Positions 25,571 through 33,978 of a DNA stretch of 64,000 bases are shown piece after piece. Location of the stretch: assembly GCA_020636835.1 (NCBI GenBank), contig JACJXC010000004.1, forward strand, positions 186,001-250,000, given 5' to 3'. Below the pieces are notes generated by a model. It saw only the letters and a program-made list of their open reading frames with translations, did not search any database and was not told where the DNA came from. The stretch comes from Bacteroidales bacterium. Lineage in GTDB: Bacteria > Bacteroidota > Bacteroidia > Bacteroidales > Tenuifilaceae. How positions within the stretch are numbered: position 1 is the stretch's first letter; the number at the start of each line of letters is the position of its first letter. Position numbers and translations under genes: made by a program.

Positions 25571-26239
25571 ATGACAACCCTAGAGAAAATACTGGAAATA
25601 AAGAATCAGATTAGGCTCCGCATGAGTGGCGAGGTGGCCGATAATATGCGCCGCGAGGGAATCATCTACAAAGTGAACTACGGCGTATCCGTCCCCGATA
25701 TTCAGCAAATTGCCAAAGCATTCAAGGGCGATCACGATCTGGCCATTGAGCTTTTCCGCGAGGACATCAGGGAGTGTAAAATTATTGCCACGATGATTGA
25801 CAATCCAGAAGAGGTTACCGGCGAGCAAATTGACGACTGGTCCAGCGAGTTCGACAACCCGGAAATTGTGGAGCAGGTGTGCGGAAACCTTATATGGAAA
25901 TCGGAGTACGCACTTTCGCGCAGCATTGAGTGGTGCCTAAGCAACGATGAGCTGCTGCAAAAAGCGGGTTTCATCACCATCGCCCGTAAAGCCCCCGACA
26001 CCGAGATCAAAGAAACGCTTCTGGATCCATACTTAGGAATCATCGAGAACCTGGCCGATTCAATCACCGGCATATCGCAAAACGCCATAGCCTTTGCGCT
26101 CCGAGCCATTGCACGACGCAGCCCCAGGCTGGAACAGCTCTCGCTCCAAACCGCCCAGCAACTAACCGAATCGACAAACGAAATTGCGGCTTGGATTGGC
26201 AACGAAATAATCTTTGAGTTCGGCGAAAGCAGCAACTAG
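25571..26239 (+). CDS. DNA alkylation repair (AlkD/HEAT-like) protein
   Basis: A 222-residue all-helical protein resembling the DNA alkylation repair family, with HEAT-like repeats (NYGVSVPDIQQIAKAF at the N-terminus; LFREDIRECKIIATMI; CGNLIWKSEYALSRSIEWC in the middle). In AlkD such repeats wrap damaged DNA and excise positively charged bases. The similarity is to the short, divergent Bacteroidota branch, whose activity is not established, so a glycosylase role is inferred. It is monocistronic, divergent from the flippase operon. Confidence 0.75.
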   Translation: MTTLEKILEIKNQIRLRMSGEVADNMRREGIIYKVNYGVSVPDIQQIAKAFKGDHDLAIELFREDIRECKIIATMIDNPEEVTGEQIDDWSSEFDNPEIVEQVCGNLIWKSEYALSRSIEWCLSNDELLQKAGFITIARKAPDTEIKETLLDPYLGIIENLADSITGISQNAIAFALRAIARRSPRLEQLSLQTAQQLTESTNEIAAWIGNEIIFEFGESSN

Positions 26240-26316
26240 CCCGCTGACGAAATGTCAGGACTGCGTAAAGGCATACAGTTTGAACAACCCATAACATCAA
26301 AAATTTAAAAATTACT

Positions 26317-27069
26317 ATGGATTTTTTTCGTTCTTCAAATCCCGCATTAACCGATAAGGCATTCAGCGGGTACGGATCCTTCGCGGGCTCCGAAACAATG
26401 ACCTACAAAGGTACAATGAATAAAACATTACTAATGCTAGCGCTGGTTGTACTGGGTGCGGCATTCACCTGGCGAATGTTTTTCGAAAGTCTAACCCCAT
26501 CATCGGTTTATGTTTGGATGCTAGTGGGCGGTATTGGTGGCTTCACCACCTCGCTGGTAGTAATATTTGCTCCCAAAACATCGCCCTACACTGCACCAAT
26601 CTATGCGGTACTCGAAGGATTATTCCTTGGAGGCATATCGGCATACTTTGCGGCCAGCTATGGCGCAGGAATAGTAATCCAGGCTGTAGGATTAACCTTT
26701 GCCACCTTCTTCCTGATGCTTCTGGCATTCAGAACCGGAACTATTAAAGCCACCGCACGCTTTAAAACTGGAGTACTAGCAGCAACAGGGGCAATTGCGC
26801 TGATGTATTTTGTATCGTTCATCCTGGGGTTCTTTGGAATTAATATTGGGTTCATACATAGCAGTGGAACTTTTGGCATTATTTTCAGCCTTATCGTAGT
26901 GGCCGTTGCCGCCCTTAACCTAATCCTCGATTTCGATTTCATAGAGAAGGCATCGGCATCGCGAGCCCCCAAGTACATGGAATGGTACGGAGCTTTCGGG
27001 TTAATGGTAACTCTGATTTGGCTATACATCGAGTTCCTCAAACTGCTATCGAAAATATCACGCCGGTAA
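26317..27069 (+). CDS. Bax inhibitor-1/YccA family membrane protein
   Basis: A 250-residue membrane protein with seven hydrophobic segments after a 35-residue polar N-terminus. It is of the BI-1 family sub-branch with the opening FFRSSNPALTDKAF and TYKGTMNKT. Conserved acidic residues occur in the last helices (LNLILDFDFIE), as in the pH-sensitive Ca2+ leak channels of this family. The bacterial role is not settled. Upstream there are about 77 nt with no recognised promoter. Confidence 0.9.
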   Translation: MDFFRSSNPALTDKAFSGYGSFAGSETMTYKGTMNKTLLMLALVVLGAAFTWRMFFESLTPSSVYVWMLVGGIGGFTTSLVVIFAPKTSPYTAPIYAVLEGLFLGGISAYFAASYGAGIVIQAVGLTFATFFLMLLAFRTGTIKATARFKTGVLAATGAIALMYFVSFILGFFGINIGFIHSSGTFGIIFSLIVVAVAALNLILDFDFIEKASASRAPKYMEWYGAFGLMVTLIWLYIEFLKLLSKISRR

Positions 27070-27112
27070 AAAAAACACATTGCACAAAATGTTTTAAAAT
27101 TTTTGTCAAAGG

Positions 27113-27143
27113 TTTGATATTTAAATAATAGTTAATACCTTTG
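27113..27143 (+). promoter_or_regulatory. Full Bacteroidota promoter for rpmE
   Basis: TTTG (27113-27116), exactly 19 nt, TACCTTTG (27136-27143). This is one of the cleanest matches in the window, fitting a highly expressed ribosomal gene. Confidence 0.8.
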
Positions 27144-27183
27144 CAGGCCATTAACGGAACTAGACGCTAAAAACATCAATACA

Positions 27184-27444
27184 ATGAAAGAGGGAATACA
27201 TCCACAAAATTATCGACTGGTGGCATTCAAGGACATGTCGAACGAGCATGTTTTTATCACCAAGTCGGCTGTTAACACCAAGGACACCATCACCGTCGAC
27301 GGCGTTGAGTACCCATTGGTAAAAGTCGAAATTTCCAACACTTCGCATCCATTCTTCACTGGTAAGATGAAGCTTGTTGACACCGCTGGTCGCGTTGATA
27401 AGTTCATGAACCGTTACAAAAAACACATGGACAATAAGAAGTAA
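27184..27444 (+). CDS. rpmE2: 50S ribosomal protein L31 type B
   Basis: Large-subunit ribosomal protein of 86 residues: IHPQNYRLVAFKDMSN at the start, HPFFTGKMKLVDTAGRVDKF at the end. It has no Cys residues, so it is the zinc-independent type B form. Codon use is that of a highly expressed gene. It has its own strong promoter and terminator. Confidence 0.96.
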   Translation: MKEGIHPQNYRLVAFKDMSNEHVFITKSAVNTKDTITVDGVEYPLVKVEISNTSHPFFTGKMKLVDTAGRVDKFMNRYKKHMDNKK

Positions 27445-27463
27445 TTCGGAATAATTACGCAAT

Positions 27464-27494
27464 AAAAAAAGCTCTGTAACAAGAGCTTTTTTTA
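27464..27494 (+). terminator. Rho-independent terminator after rpmE
   Basis: GCTCT/AGAGC stem extended by a seven-A/seven-T pairing (AAAAAAAGCTCT with AGAGCTTTTTTT), loop GTAACA, ending in a T-run. Confidence 0.9.
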
Positions 27495-27589
27495 TTGCCC
27501 TAAGCTCAGGTTTGTCAGGTTTTCATAAATTTGCATGAACGGAAACCAAACGAACAGCATAACACCGAGAACTAATAACAAACAACCAC

Positions 27590-28780
27590 ATGGAACGAAA
27601 CTACATACTTTTCGACGACGACAGAAGGGACAACCTACTTCCACTCACATTCACCCGCCCGGTAGCCGAAATCCGGATTGGAATACTCACCATCACCGAA
27701 AAATGGGAGCACTACCTAGGGCATAAGCACTCCTTTCTAACCCAGGAATACCTCTCAGGAAAGTACCCAATGAGCACCACCAATACAGAGTTCCTTGTTA
27801 TCAACGGAGGCATTTGCCCCGACAACAACCTGGTTGCAGCAATACAAAAACTCAAGGCCGGTGATGCACTAATCTCCGAGAATTGCGTAATTGCTGGAAT
27901 CCTCAGATCAGCCCCCAGGTCGAACCCCCGCATTACCGATTTTCACAACACAACAATATATAATAAGGAAATATTCCAGATATCGAACCCATGGGATATA
28001 TTCAGCCTAAACGGACAGGCCATTGAAGCCGATTACGCCCTACTAACCCAAAACCGGAAATCGGCACCCCTATCGACAACCAACACCGCGCTAAACCCAT
28101 CGAGGATATTCATCGAGGATGGTGCAAGGGTTGAATGCGCCATTCTGAATGCCGAAACCGGACCAATTTACATTGGCAAAGATTCCGAAATAATGGAAGG
28201 GTCGATAGTGAGAGGCCCTTTTGCCCTATGCGAGCACTCCGCATTAAAATTAGGCGCAAAAATTTACGGGCCCACCACCATTGGACCACACTCCAAGGTG
28301 GGTGGTGAGGTAAACAACAGTGTAATATTTGGGTACTCCAACAAAGCACACGACGGGTTCCTCGGAAACTCAGTAATTGGCGAATGGTGTAACATTGGCG
28401 CCGACTCCAATAACTCGAATCTTAAAAACAACTACGCCGAGGTTAAGGTATGGAACTACCACCGAAAGGGATTCGCGCGTACTGGGCTCCAGTTCTGTGG
28501 GCTAATCATGGGCGACCATTCAAAGTGCGGAATAAATACAATGTTTAACACCGGAACGGTGGTTGGCGTAAGCGCCAACATATTCGGAAGTGGATTTCCG
28601 CGCAACTTTGTCCCCAGCTTTTCGTGGGGTGGCGCAAGCGGATTCATCATCTACCAACCGACAAAAGCCTTCGAAACTGCAGAGCTGGTAATGTCGAGAC
28701 GGAACATTCCATTAACCGAAACCGATAAAAAAATCCTGCTCAACATTTTTGAGCAAACAAAGGAGTACCGGAACTTTTAA
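27590..28780 (+). CDS. GlmU-like sugar nucleotidyltransferase with left-handed beta-helix
   Basis: A 396-residue protein with an N-terminal divergent nucleotidyltransferase domain (NTP_transf_4 type; ILFDDDRRDNLLPLTFTRP, where DDxxRxxLLPLTxTRP is diagnostic) and a C-terminal half made of hexapeptide repeats (about 180-370), with the pattern seen in GlmU and other acyltransferases. This Bacteroidota family is thought to act on a sugar phosphate, but the exact reaction is not proven. The GlmU start motif LAAGxGTRM is absent, so it should not be called glmU. Confidence 0.85.
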   Translation: MERNYILFDDDRRDNLLPLTFTRPVAEIRIGILTITEKWEHYLGHKHSFLTQEYLSGKYPMSTTNTEFLVINGGICPDNNLVAAIQKLKAGDALISENCVIAGILRSAPRSNPRITDFHNTTIYNKEIFQISNPWDIFSLNGQAIEADYALLTQNRKSAPLSTTNTALNPSRIFIEDGARVECAILNAETGPIYIGKDSEIMEGSIVRGPFALCEHSALKLGAKIYGPTTIGPHSKVGGEVNNSVIFGYSNKAHDGFLGNSVIGEWCNIGADSNNSNLKNNYAEVKVWNYHRKGFARTGLQFCGLIMGDHSKCGINTMFNTGTVVGVSANIFGSGFPRNFVPSFSWGGASGFIIYQPTKAFETAELVMSRRNIPLTETDKKILLNIFEQTKEYRNF

Positions 28781-28836
28781 CCATCGCACCCATAGAATAC
28801 CGCAAGGATTAACCCAAGCCACTTTTGGCATAGGGA

Positions 28837-28888
28837 TTGACATATAGGTATTCCGATACAATTTTCGGAATTAATGACATGTTGTCAT
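28837..28888 (+). promoter_or_regulatory. Control region of lon with two small inverted repeats
   Basis: Contains a TTGACA hexamer (28837-28842), TTCCGA/TCGGAA (28851-28856 and 28865-28870) and ATGACA-TGT-TGTCAT (28874-28888). These lie 26-80 nt before the lon start and are good operator candidates. No TAnnTTTG box is present, so a different sigma factor or activator may be used. Confidence 0.4.
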
Positions 28889-28913
28889 AAAACTGATACA
28901 CATCAAAACTGAT

Positions 28914-31370
28914 ATGAGAAAAAAATACAGCATACAGGTTTTAGACCAACTCATGAGCGACGAGAGCGATTCGGAGGTAAATTACATCCCCATCCTGGCC
29001 GACGAAAACACCCCCGAGGTTAAATCGTCGGACATCCCCGACGTAATTCCAATTATGGCATTACGCAACACCACGCTATTCCCCGGAGTGGTTATGCCCA
29101 TTACGGTTGGCCGCGAAAAATCCATCAACCTCATAAAGAACCTTCCGGCAAAAAATAAAATAATTGGGGTGATATCGCAAATCGATGCCAAAATTGAGGA
29201 TCCTGAGTCCAACGACCTATACAGCATTGGAACCATAGCGCACGTACTTAAGGTATTGGAGATGCCCGACGGGAACACCTCTGTAATCCTTCAGGGGGTA
29301 TCGAGGTTCGAAGTAATCGACTATATCAATGATGACCCGTACTTTACTGCTCGGGTAAATATCCTATCCGACATTCTCCCCGACGAAACCGACAAGGAGT
29401 TCAAGGCAATAGTAAGCTCACTGAAGGATTTAACCGTAAAAATCATCGACCTATCACCCCATCTACCTCAGGAAGCAACCTTTGCCATCAAAAATATCGA
29501 CAACAATAAGCTACTCGTAAATTTTATTTGCTCCAACAGCGAAATTAAAACGCCCGACAAGCAAAAACTGCTCGAGAAATCGCTGATAAAGGACAGGGCA
29601 TCGCTCCTCCTGGGATTACTCTCCAAAGAGGTTCAAATGCTGGAGCTTAAGCAGGACATCCAAATCAAGGTAAAACAAGATTTGGATCAACAGCAACGCG
29701 AGTACTTCCTTCAGCAACAGATGAAAACCATTCAGGATGAGTTGGGTGGCAACCCCATTGAGCAGGAGATTGAAGATTTAAAGGAAAAAGCAAAGCAGAA
29801 AAAGTGGAACAAGGAGGTTGCCGACCATTTCGAAAAAGAGGTAAACAAGCTAAACCGGATGAACCCAATGGCCGGCGAATACTCCGTTCAGCTAAACTAC
29901 GTTCAACTGTTGCTAGACTTGCCCTGGAATGAGTACACCGACGACAATTTCGATTTAAAACACGCACAGGAAACGCTTGACGAGGATCACTTTGGATTAG
30001 ATCAGGTTAAGGAGCGCATACTAGAGCACCTGGCAGTACTAAAACTCAAGGGCGACATGAAAGCCCCAATCATCTGCCTTTATGGCCCTCCGGGTGTTGG
30101 GAAAACATCGCTGGGCAAATCGGTGGCCAAGGCTTTGGGTAGGAACTACGCACGAATATCACTGGGCGGAATGCACGACGAGGCCGAAATACGCGGGCAT
30201 CGCAAAACCTACATAGGCGCAATGCCCGGTAGGATTATCCAAAGCATCAAGAAGGTTAAATCGTCGAACCCGGTTATCATCCTCGACGAAATTGATAAGG
30301 TTGGTAAGGATTTCCATGGCGACCCATCATCGGCATTGCTCGAAGCGCTCGACCCTGAGCAAAACTTCGCCTTCCACGACAACTACCTCGAGGTGGAATT
30401 CGACCTATCGAAAGTGATGTTTATAACCACCGCAAACACAATATCGACAATAAGCCCGGCTTTACGAGACAGGATGGAGATGATTGAGGTTAGCGGCTAC
30501 AGCTTGGAGGAAAAGGTTGAAATTGCCAAACGCCATCTACTCCCCAATCAAATTAAGGAACACGGACTAGATGAGAACCAAGTGGTACTGAACAATAAAA
30601 TTATCGAAACCATTATTCAAGGCTACACCCGCGAGAGTGGCGTACGGAACCTGAACCAAAAAGTTGCCAAGGTTGTTCGCAGCATTGCCAAAAAGATAGC
30701 GTTTGACGAAAAATACAACTCAAAGTTAACACCGAAAGACACCGAAACAATACTTGGAGTTCCAAGGTTCACCAAAGAGCTATACCAAGGCAACGATTTG
30801 GCTGGAGTGGTAACAGGCCTAGCCTGGACCGAGGTTGGTGGCGAGATTCTATTTGTCGAAACAAGCCTTAGTAAAGGGAAAGGCAACCTAACAATTACTG
30901 GCAACCTGGGCGAGGTGATGAAGGAATCGGCGGTACTGGCATTGGAGTACATCAAATCGCACGCCGACCAACTTAGCATAAACCCCGAAATATTCGAGAA
31001 ATGGAATGTGCATATACACGTACCCGAAGGGGCTATTCCGAAGGATGGGCCATCGGCGGGAATCACCATGGTAACCTCGCTCGCATCGGCCATTACCCAA
31101 CGCAAAGTGCGTAAAAATGTTGCTATGACAGGAGAAATCACGCTGCGAGGGAAAGTCCTTCCGGTGGGCGGCATTAAAGAAAAAATACTTGCGGCCAAAC
31201 GGGCAGGCATCACCGAAATAATCCTTTCCGACGAGAATAAAAAAGACATCTCTGAAATAAATGCGCAGTACATCAAAGGGCTGAAGTTTATTTACGTGGA
31301 CAGCATTATGGAGGTACTAAACCATGCTTTGCTCGACGAGAAAGTTGACAAACCCTTGAAATTCGAATAG
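28914..31370 (+). CDS. lon: ATP-dependent protease La (Lon)
   Basis: Cytoplasmic AAA+ protease that removes damaged and regulatory proteins. It is full length (818 residues). The N-terminal LON substrate domain (about 40-240, ALRNTTLFPGVVMPI) and coiled coil come first. The ATPase has Walker A GPPGVGKT near 391 and Walker B VIILDEIDKV. The protease domain has the Ser-Lys dyad, with Ser714 in PKDGPSAGIT and Lys in GGIKEKILAAKRAG. It has its own upstream control region and a strong terminator. Confidence 0.97.
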   Translation: MRKKYSIQVLDQLMSDESDSEVNYIPILADENTPEVKSSDIPDVIPIMALRNTTLFPGVVMPITVGREKSINLIKNLPAKNKIIGVISQIDAKIEDPESNDLYSIGTIAHVLKVLEMPDGNTSVILQGVSRFEVIDYINDDPYFTARVNILSDILPDETDKEFKAIVSSLKDLTVKIIDLSPHLPQEATFAIKNIDNNKLLVNFICSNSEIKTPDKQKLLEKSLIKDRASLLLGLLSKEVQMLELKQDIQIKVKQDLDQQQREYFLQQQMKTIQDELGGNPIEQEIEDLKEKAKQKKWNKEVADHFEKEVNKLNRMNPMAGEYSVQLNYVQLLLDLPWNEYTDDNFDLKHAQETLDEDHFGLDQVKERILEHLAVLKLKGDMKAPIICLYGPPGVGKTSLGKSVAKALGRNYARISLGGMHDEAEIRGHRKTYIGAMPGRIIQSIKKVKSSNPVIILDEIDKVGKDFHGDPSSALLEALDPEQNFAFHDNYLEVEFDLSKVMFITTANTISTISPALRDRMEMIEVSGYSLEEKVEIAKRHLLPNQIKEHGLDENQVVLNNKIIETIIQGYTRESGVRNLNQKVAKVVRSIAKKIAFDEKYNSKLTPKDTETILGVPRFTKELYQGNDLAGVVTGLAWTEVGGEILFVETSLSKGKGNLTITGNLGEVMKESAVLALEYIKSHADQLSINPEIFEKWNVHIHVPEGAIPKDGPSAGITMVTSLASAITQRKVRKNVAMTGEITLRGKVLPVGGIKEKILAAKRAGITEIILSDENKKDISEINAQYIKGLKFIYVDSIMEVLNHALLDEKVDKPLKFE

Positions 31371-31387
31371 AAGTACCGATAAGCGGC

Positions 31388-31422
31388 AAGGCCTAGTTCA
31401 ACAACGAACTAGGCCTTTTTTG
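31388..31422 (+). terminator. Rho-independent terminator after lon
   Basis: A perfect 12-bp stem (31388-31399 with 31406-31417), loop ACAAC-like, followed by six T. Confidence 0.92.
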
Positions 31423-31430
31423 CTTAATAT

Positions 31431-31462
31431 TTTGGAGTATCGGGGTAATAAATCTATTTTTG
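31431..31462 (+). promoter_or_regulatory. Full promoter for pssA
   Basis: TTTG (31431-31434), 20 nt, TATTTTTG (31455-31462). Its position shows that translation starts at 31483, not at the earlier in-frame ATG at 31420. Confidence 0.75.
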
Positions 31463-31482
31463 TTCAACAAACAATACATTTT

Positions 31483-32238
31483 ATGTTTACTATCAAAAAT
31501 ACTATTAAACACCTCCCCAACACCATCACACTACTCAACCTGGTAGCAGGGTGCTTTTCGGTTGTTGCATCGTTCGAGGGACAACTCGAGGCTGCCGGCC
31601 TATTCATTCTAATTGCAGGAGTGCTCGATTTCCTGGACGGATTCACTGCGCGGCTTCTTAAAGCCTATTCGCCTTTAGGCAAGGAGCTGGACTCCCTCTC
31701 CGATGTGGTAAGCTTTGGAATTGCCCCATCGATGATACTTTTCCAACTGATGAAGCAAAGCCTAAACATCCCTCACGGAGAAGGACTACTTGACGGGCAC
31801 TGGCTATTGGCTATCCCATTTGCAATGGCCGCATTCTCATCGTTACGGTTAGGCATTTTCAACCTGGATGAGCGCCAAACATCATCGTTTATAGGGCTGC
31901 CAACACCAGCCAACGCTTTCCTTATTGCAGGGTTGGTTTTTGGGTTGGATAGCACATGGAGTGGACTTTACAGCTCAATTACAACATCGAGTATAATAAT
32001 TATTGCAATTGTAGCAATACAATCGTTCCTGCTGGTTTGCGAATTACCAATGTTCTCGCTTAAATTGAAGTCGCTAAACCCTAAAATAGCCTACAAACAA
32101 CTAATACTTATAGGTGGAGCAATTGTATTTATTGCGATATTCAGGAAAGCATCCCTATCATTTATCATTCTATGGTACATTTTCCTATCGGTAGTTTTCT
32201 ACTTTGCCGATAAGATGTTTAAAAATGATAATCAATAG
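31483..32238 (+). CDS. pssA: CDP-diacylglycerol--serine O-phosphatidyltransferase
   Basis: Membrane enzyme that makes phosphatidylserine, the precursor of phosphatidylethanolamine. It carries the CDP-alcohol phosphotransferase signature D-G-x2-A-R-x8-G-x3-D-x3-D (LDGFTARLLKAYSPLGKELDSLSD). About eight hydrophobic segments. The start at 31483 gives 251 residues and directly follows a promoter that cuts the longer frame. Phosphatidylserine decarboxylase is not in the window. Confidence 0.94.
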   Translation: MFTIKNTIKHLPNTITLLNLVAGCFSVVASFEGQLEAAGLFILIAGVLDFLDGFTARLLKAYSPLGKELDSLSDVVSFGIAPSMILFQLMKQSLNIPHGEGLLDGHWLLAIPFAMAAFSSLRLGIFNLDERQTSSFIGLPTPANAFLIAGLVFGLDSTWSGLYSSITTSSIIIIAIVAIQSFLLVCELPMFSLKLKSLNPKIAYKQLILIGGAIVFIAIFRKASLSFIILWYIFLSVVFYFADKMFKNDNQ

Positions 32239-32240
32239 CC

Positions 32241-32270
32241 TTTATAAATAGCAAAAATGCCTTAATTTTG
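32241..32270 (+). promoter_or_regulatory. Promoter for purS
   Basis: TTTA (32241-32244), 18 nt, TAATTTTG (32263-32270). The -7 box is a full match and the upstream box has one mismatch. It is 22 nt before the start. Confidence 0.55.
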
Positions 32271-32292
32271 TCAGCATAAAACTGAAAACACA

Positions 32293-32550
32293 ATGAAATT
32301 TCAAGCAGAAATCAATGTAATGCCTCTAAAGGCGCTACTCGACCCTCAGGGAAAAGCGGTAAACGCAACCCTTCATGGAATTGGATACGCCGAGGTATCG
32401 GGCGTTCGTATTGGGAAACACGTTAACCTTGAAATTGAAGCACCAAGCAAAGAGGCTGCCATCGAAAAGGTTACCGACATTTGCTCAAAGGTTCTCTCCA
32501 ACCCCGTAATGGAAGGATTTGAATTTCACTTAACCGAAGCAAAGGACTAA
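32293..32550 (+). CDS. purS: Phosphoribosylformylglycinamidine synthase subunit PurS
   Basis: An 85-residue small subunit that bridges PurL and PurQ in the FGAM synthase complex of purine synthesis. It shows the family outline: a beta strand with FQAEINVMPLKALLDPQGKAV, GIGYAEVSGVRIGKH, and a C-terminal helix with KVLSNPVMEGF. purL and purQ are not adjacent. The end overlaps the convergent aroG gene by 4 bp. Since many Bacteroidota use a single long PurL, the presence of PurS suggests a small-PurL system in this genome. Confidence 0.88.
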   Translation: MKFQAEINVMPLKALLDPQGKAVNATLHGIGYAEVSGVRIGKHVNLEIEAPSKEAAIEKVTDICSKVLSNPVMEGFEFHLTEAKD

Positions 32551-33653
32551 CTATCGCCGGTAGTTTTACCTTTTATAATATCTGCCTGCTTTTTGATGGA
32601 TTCCTTGTGAACCAGTTGAAGCAGGCTTTTTACATACTCCTCGTCCAAACCCAACCGCTTCCCACAATCGATTCGCGACTGCAAAATGCTCTCCCAGCGA
32701 CGGAGCTGAAATACCGAGACATTGGTGCTACGCTTATACTCGCCAATCTGCTCCACAAGCCTCATACGGTGCGCCAACAACTCGAATATCTGCTGGTCAA
32801 TAGAATCAATCTTATCGCGTACCCGGGTTAGAAAATCAACAAAATCGGCACTCTGCGATGTTGTATCGTGAAATGTAAGATCAGCAATCAACTGCCCGAA
32901 GGCCAATGGAGTAAGTTGCTGCTTTGAATCACTAAGAGCGACGGAAGGATTGGGATGAACCTCAACCATCAACCCATCGAACGATAAATCCAAAGCGTGT
33001 TGCGCCACCTCGTGAATAAGACCAGCAATACCTGCAATATGGCTAGGATCACAAATAACGGGTAGATTTGGGAAACGGCTCTTTAAATCGATAGCAAGTT
33101 CCCACTTTGGAATATTGCGTAAACGGGAACGTTCATAAGGGTAGAAACCTCTGTGAATAGCCGCTAACTTTGTAATACCTGCACGGTAAAAACGCTCAAT
33201 GGCTCCTATCCAAAGTTCCAAATCGGGAGTTACAGGATTTTTTACCAAAACAGGGATGTTCGCATCTTTTAAAACTGCCACTAACTGGTCCACAGAGAAA
33301 GGATTTGCAGTTGTACGAGCACCAACCCAAACCATATCAATTCCATACTCAATGGCCTTTTGGGCATGCAATGCGGTTGCAACCTCAGTAGTTACAAGCA
33401 AGCCAGTTTCTCGTTTTACCTGCTGTAGCCATTGCAAACCTTTCTCCCCTACACCTTCAAAGCTGCCAGGCCGTGATCGTGGCTTCCAGATACCTGCACG
33501 GAAAACCTTTACCTTTCCCTCTTTAGCCAAAGCATTGGCCGTTTCCATAACCTGAGTTTCACTCTCGGCACTACATGGCCCAGCAATTAGTAATGGCTGT
33601 AATAAACCATTGTACCAATCTGGTATTGGGGTAATATTTAGTAGACTATTCAA
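32547..33653 (-). CDS. Bifunctional DAHP synthase / chorismate mutase
   Basis: A 368-residue fusion. The N-terminal 260 or so residues are a type I-beta DAHP synthase (LIAGPCSAES, KPRSRPGSFEGVGEKG, VICDPSHIAG), which condenses PEP and erythrose-4-phosphate at the entry of the shikimate pathway. The C-terminal about 90 residues are an AroQ-type chorismate mutase (RDKIDSIDQQIFELLAHRM), which probably also acts as the allosteric sensor for prephenate or aromatic products. A -7 box lies 24 nt upstream. The gene is monocistronic. Confidence 0.94.
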   Translation of the reverse strand: MNSLLNITPIPDWYNGLLQPLLIAGPCSAESETQVMETANALAKEGKVKVFRAGIWKPRSRPGSFEGVGEKGLQWLQQVKRETGLLVTTEVATALHAQKAIEYGIDMVWVGARTTANPFSVDQLVAVLKDANIPVLVKNPVTPDLELWIGAIERFYRAGITKLAAIHRGFYPYERSRLRNIPKWELAIDLKSRFPNLPVICDPSHIAGIAGLIHEVAQHALDLSFDGLMVEVHPNPSVALSDSKQQLTPLAFGQLIADLTFHDTTSQSADFVDFLTRVRDKIDSIDQQIFELLAHRMRLVEQIGEYKRSTNVSVFQLRRWESILQSRIDCGKRLGLDEEYVKSLLQLVHKESIKKQADIIKGKTTGDS

Positions 33654-33676
33654 AACTTACAATAAATTATTTGGTA

Positions 33677-33684
33677 CAAAGGTA
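33677..33684 (-). promoter_or_regulatory. -7 promoter box for the DAHP synthase gene
   Basis: Minus strand TACCTTTG, a full match. A TTAG sits 19 nt upstream in place of TTTG. Confidence 0.5.
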
Positions 33685-33843
33685 AATAGATTATGGGGAC
33701 TAACTAAGGTAAACTAAGAGATAAAAAAACTAAACACAAAGGCGCTCAAAGCAGAACACAAAGTAACTCCAAGAAAAGCATAAATCCTTTAAACTCCCTT
33801 CAATTTTCACTCCTAACAAACACTTCGCCCAATCACTCATAAT

Positions 33844-33966
33844 TTAAGCATTTTCCTCGGGTTGCTTTTTCTCCCAGTGCTTAATGGCCCAAACACTTAA
33901 TCTGTAACTGATGTACATAAGCACAGGCCAACTCAGCAACCATAATATCTCCGATATATACTTCAT
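33844..33966 (-). CDS. CydX-like small membrane protein
   Basis: A 40-residue ORF starting 12 nt after the cydB stop on the same strand. Translation begins MKYISEILWLLSWPVLMYIS, a single hydrophobic helix (about 6-22), then RLSVWAIKHWEKKQPEENA. The size, one membrane helix and charged tail after cydAB match the CydX/CbdX small subunits that stabilise cytochrome bd in other phyla, though sequence similarity is weak. I infer an accessory subunit. It is too short for usual gene callers. Confidence 0.65.
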   Translation of the reverse strand: MKYISEILWLLSWPVLMYISYRLSVWAIKHWEKKQPEENA

Positions 33967-33978
33967 AACATACTTATT

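Noticed and set aside
25402..25572. N-terminal extension of the flippase
   Set aside because: It would overlap the start of the divergent gene, covers that gene's promoter, and adds a segment not typical of Wzx proteins.
25732..26235. 167-codon ORF antisense to the AlkD-like gene
   Set aside because: Composition mirrors the sense codons, and the sense gene has a clear promoter and family pattern.
27590..28780. GlmU itself
   Set aside because: It has the beta-helix but lacks the LAAGxGTRM nucleotidyltransferase start. The N-terminal domain is the divergent NTP_transf_4 type.
30623..31276. 217-codon ORF antisense to lon
   Set aside because: A shadow of the highly conserved lon protease domain, without its own promoter or homology.
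31420..31482. Upstream ATG for pssA
   Set aside because: A complete promoter (31431-31462) lies inside this stretch, so it cannot be part of the message from that promoter.
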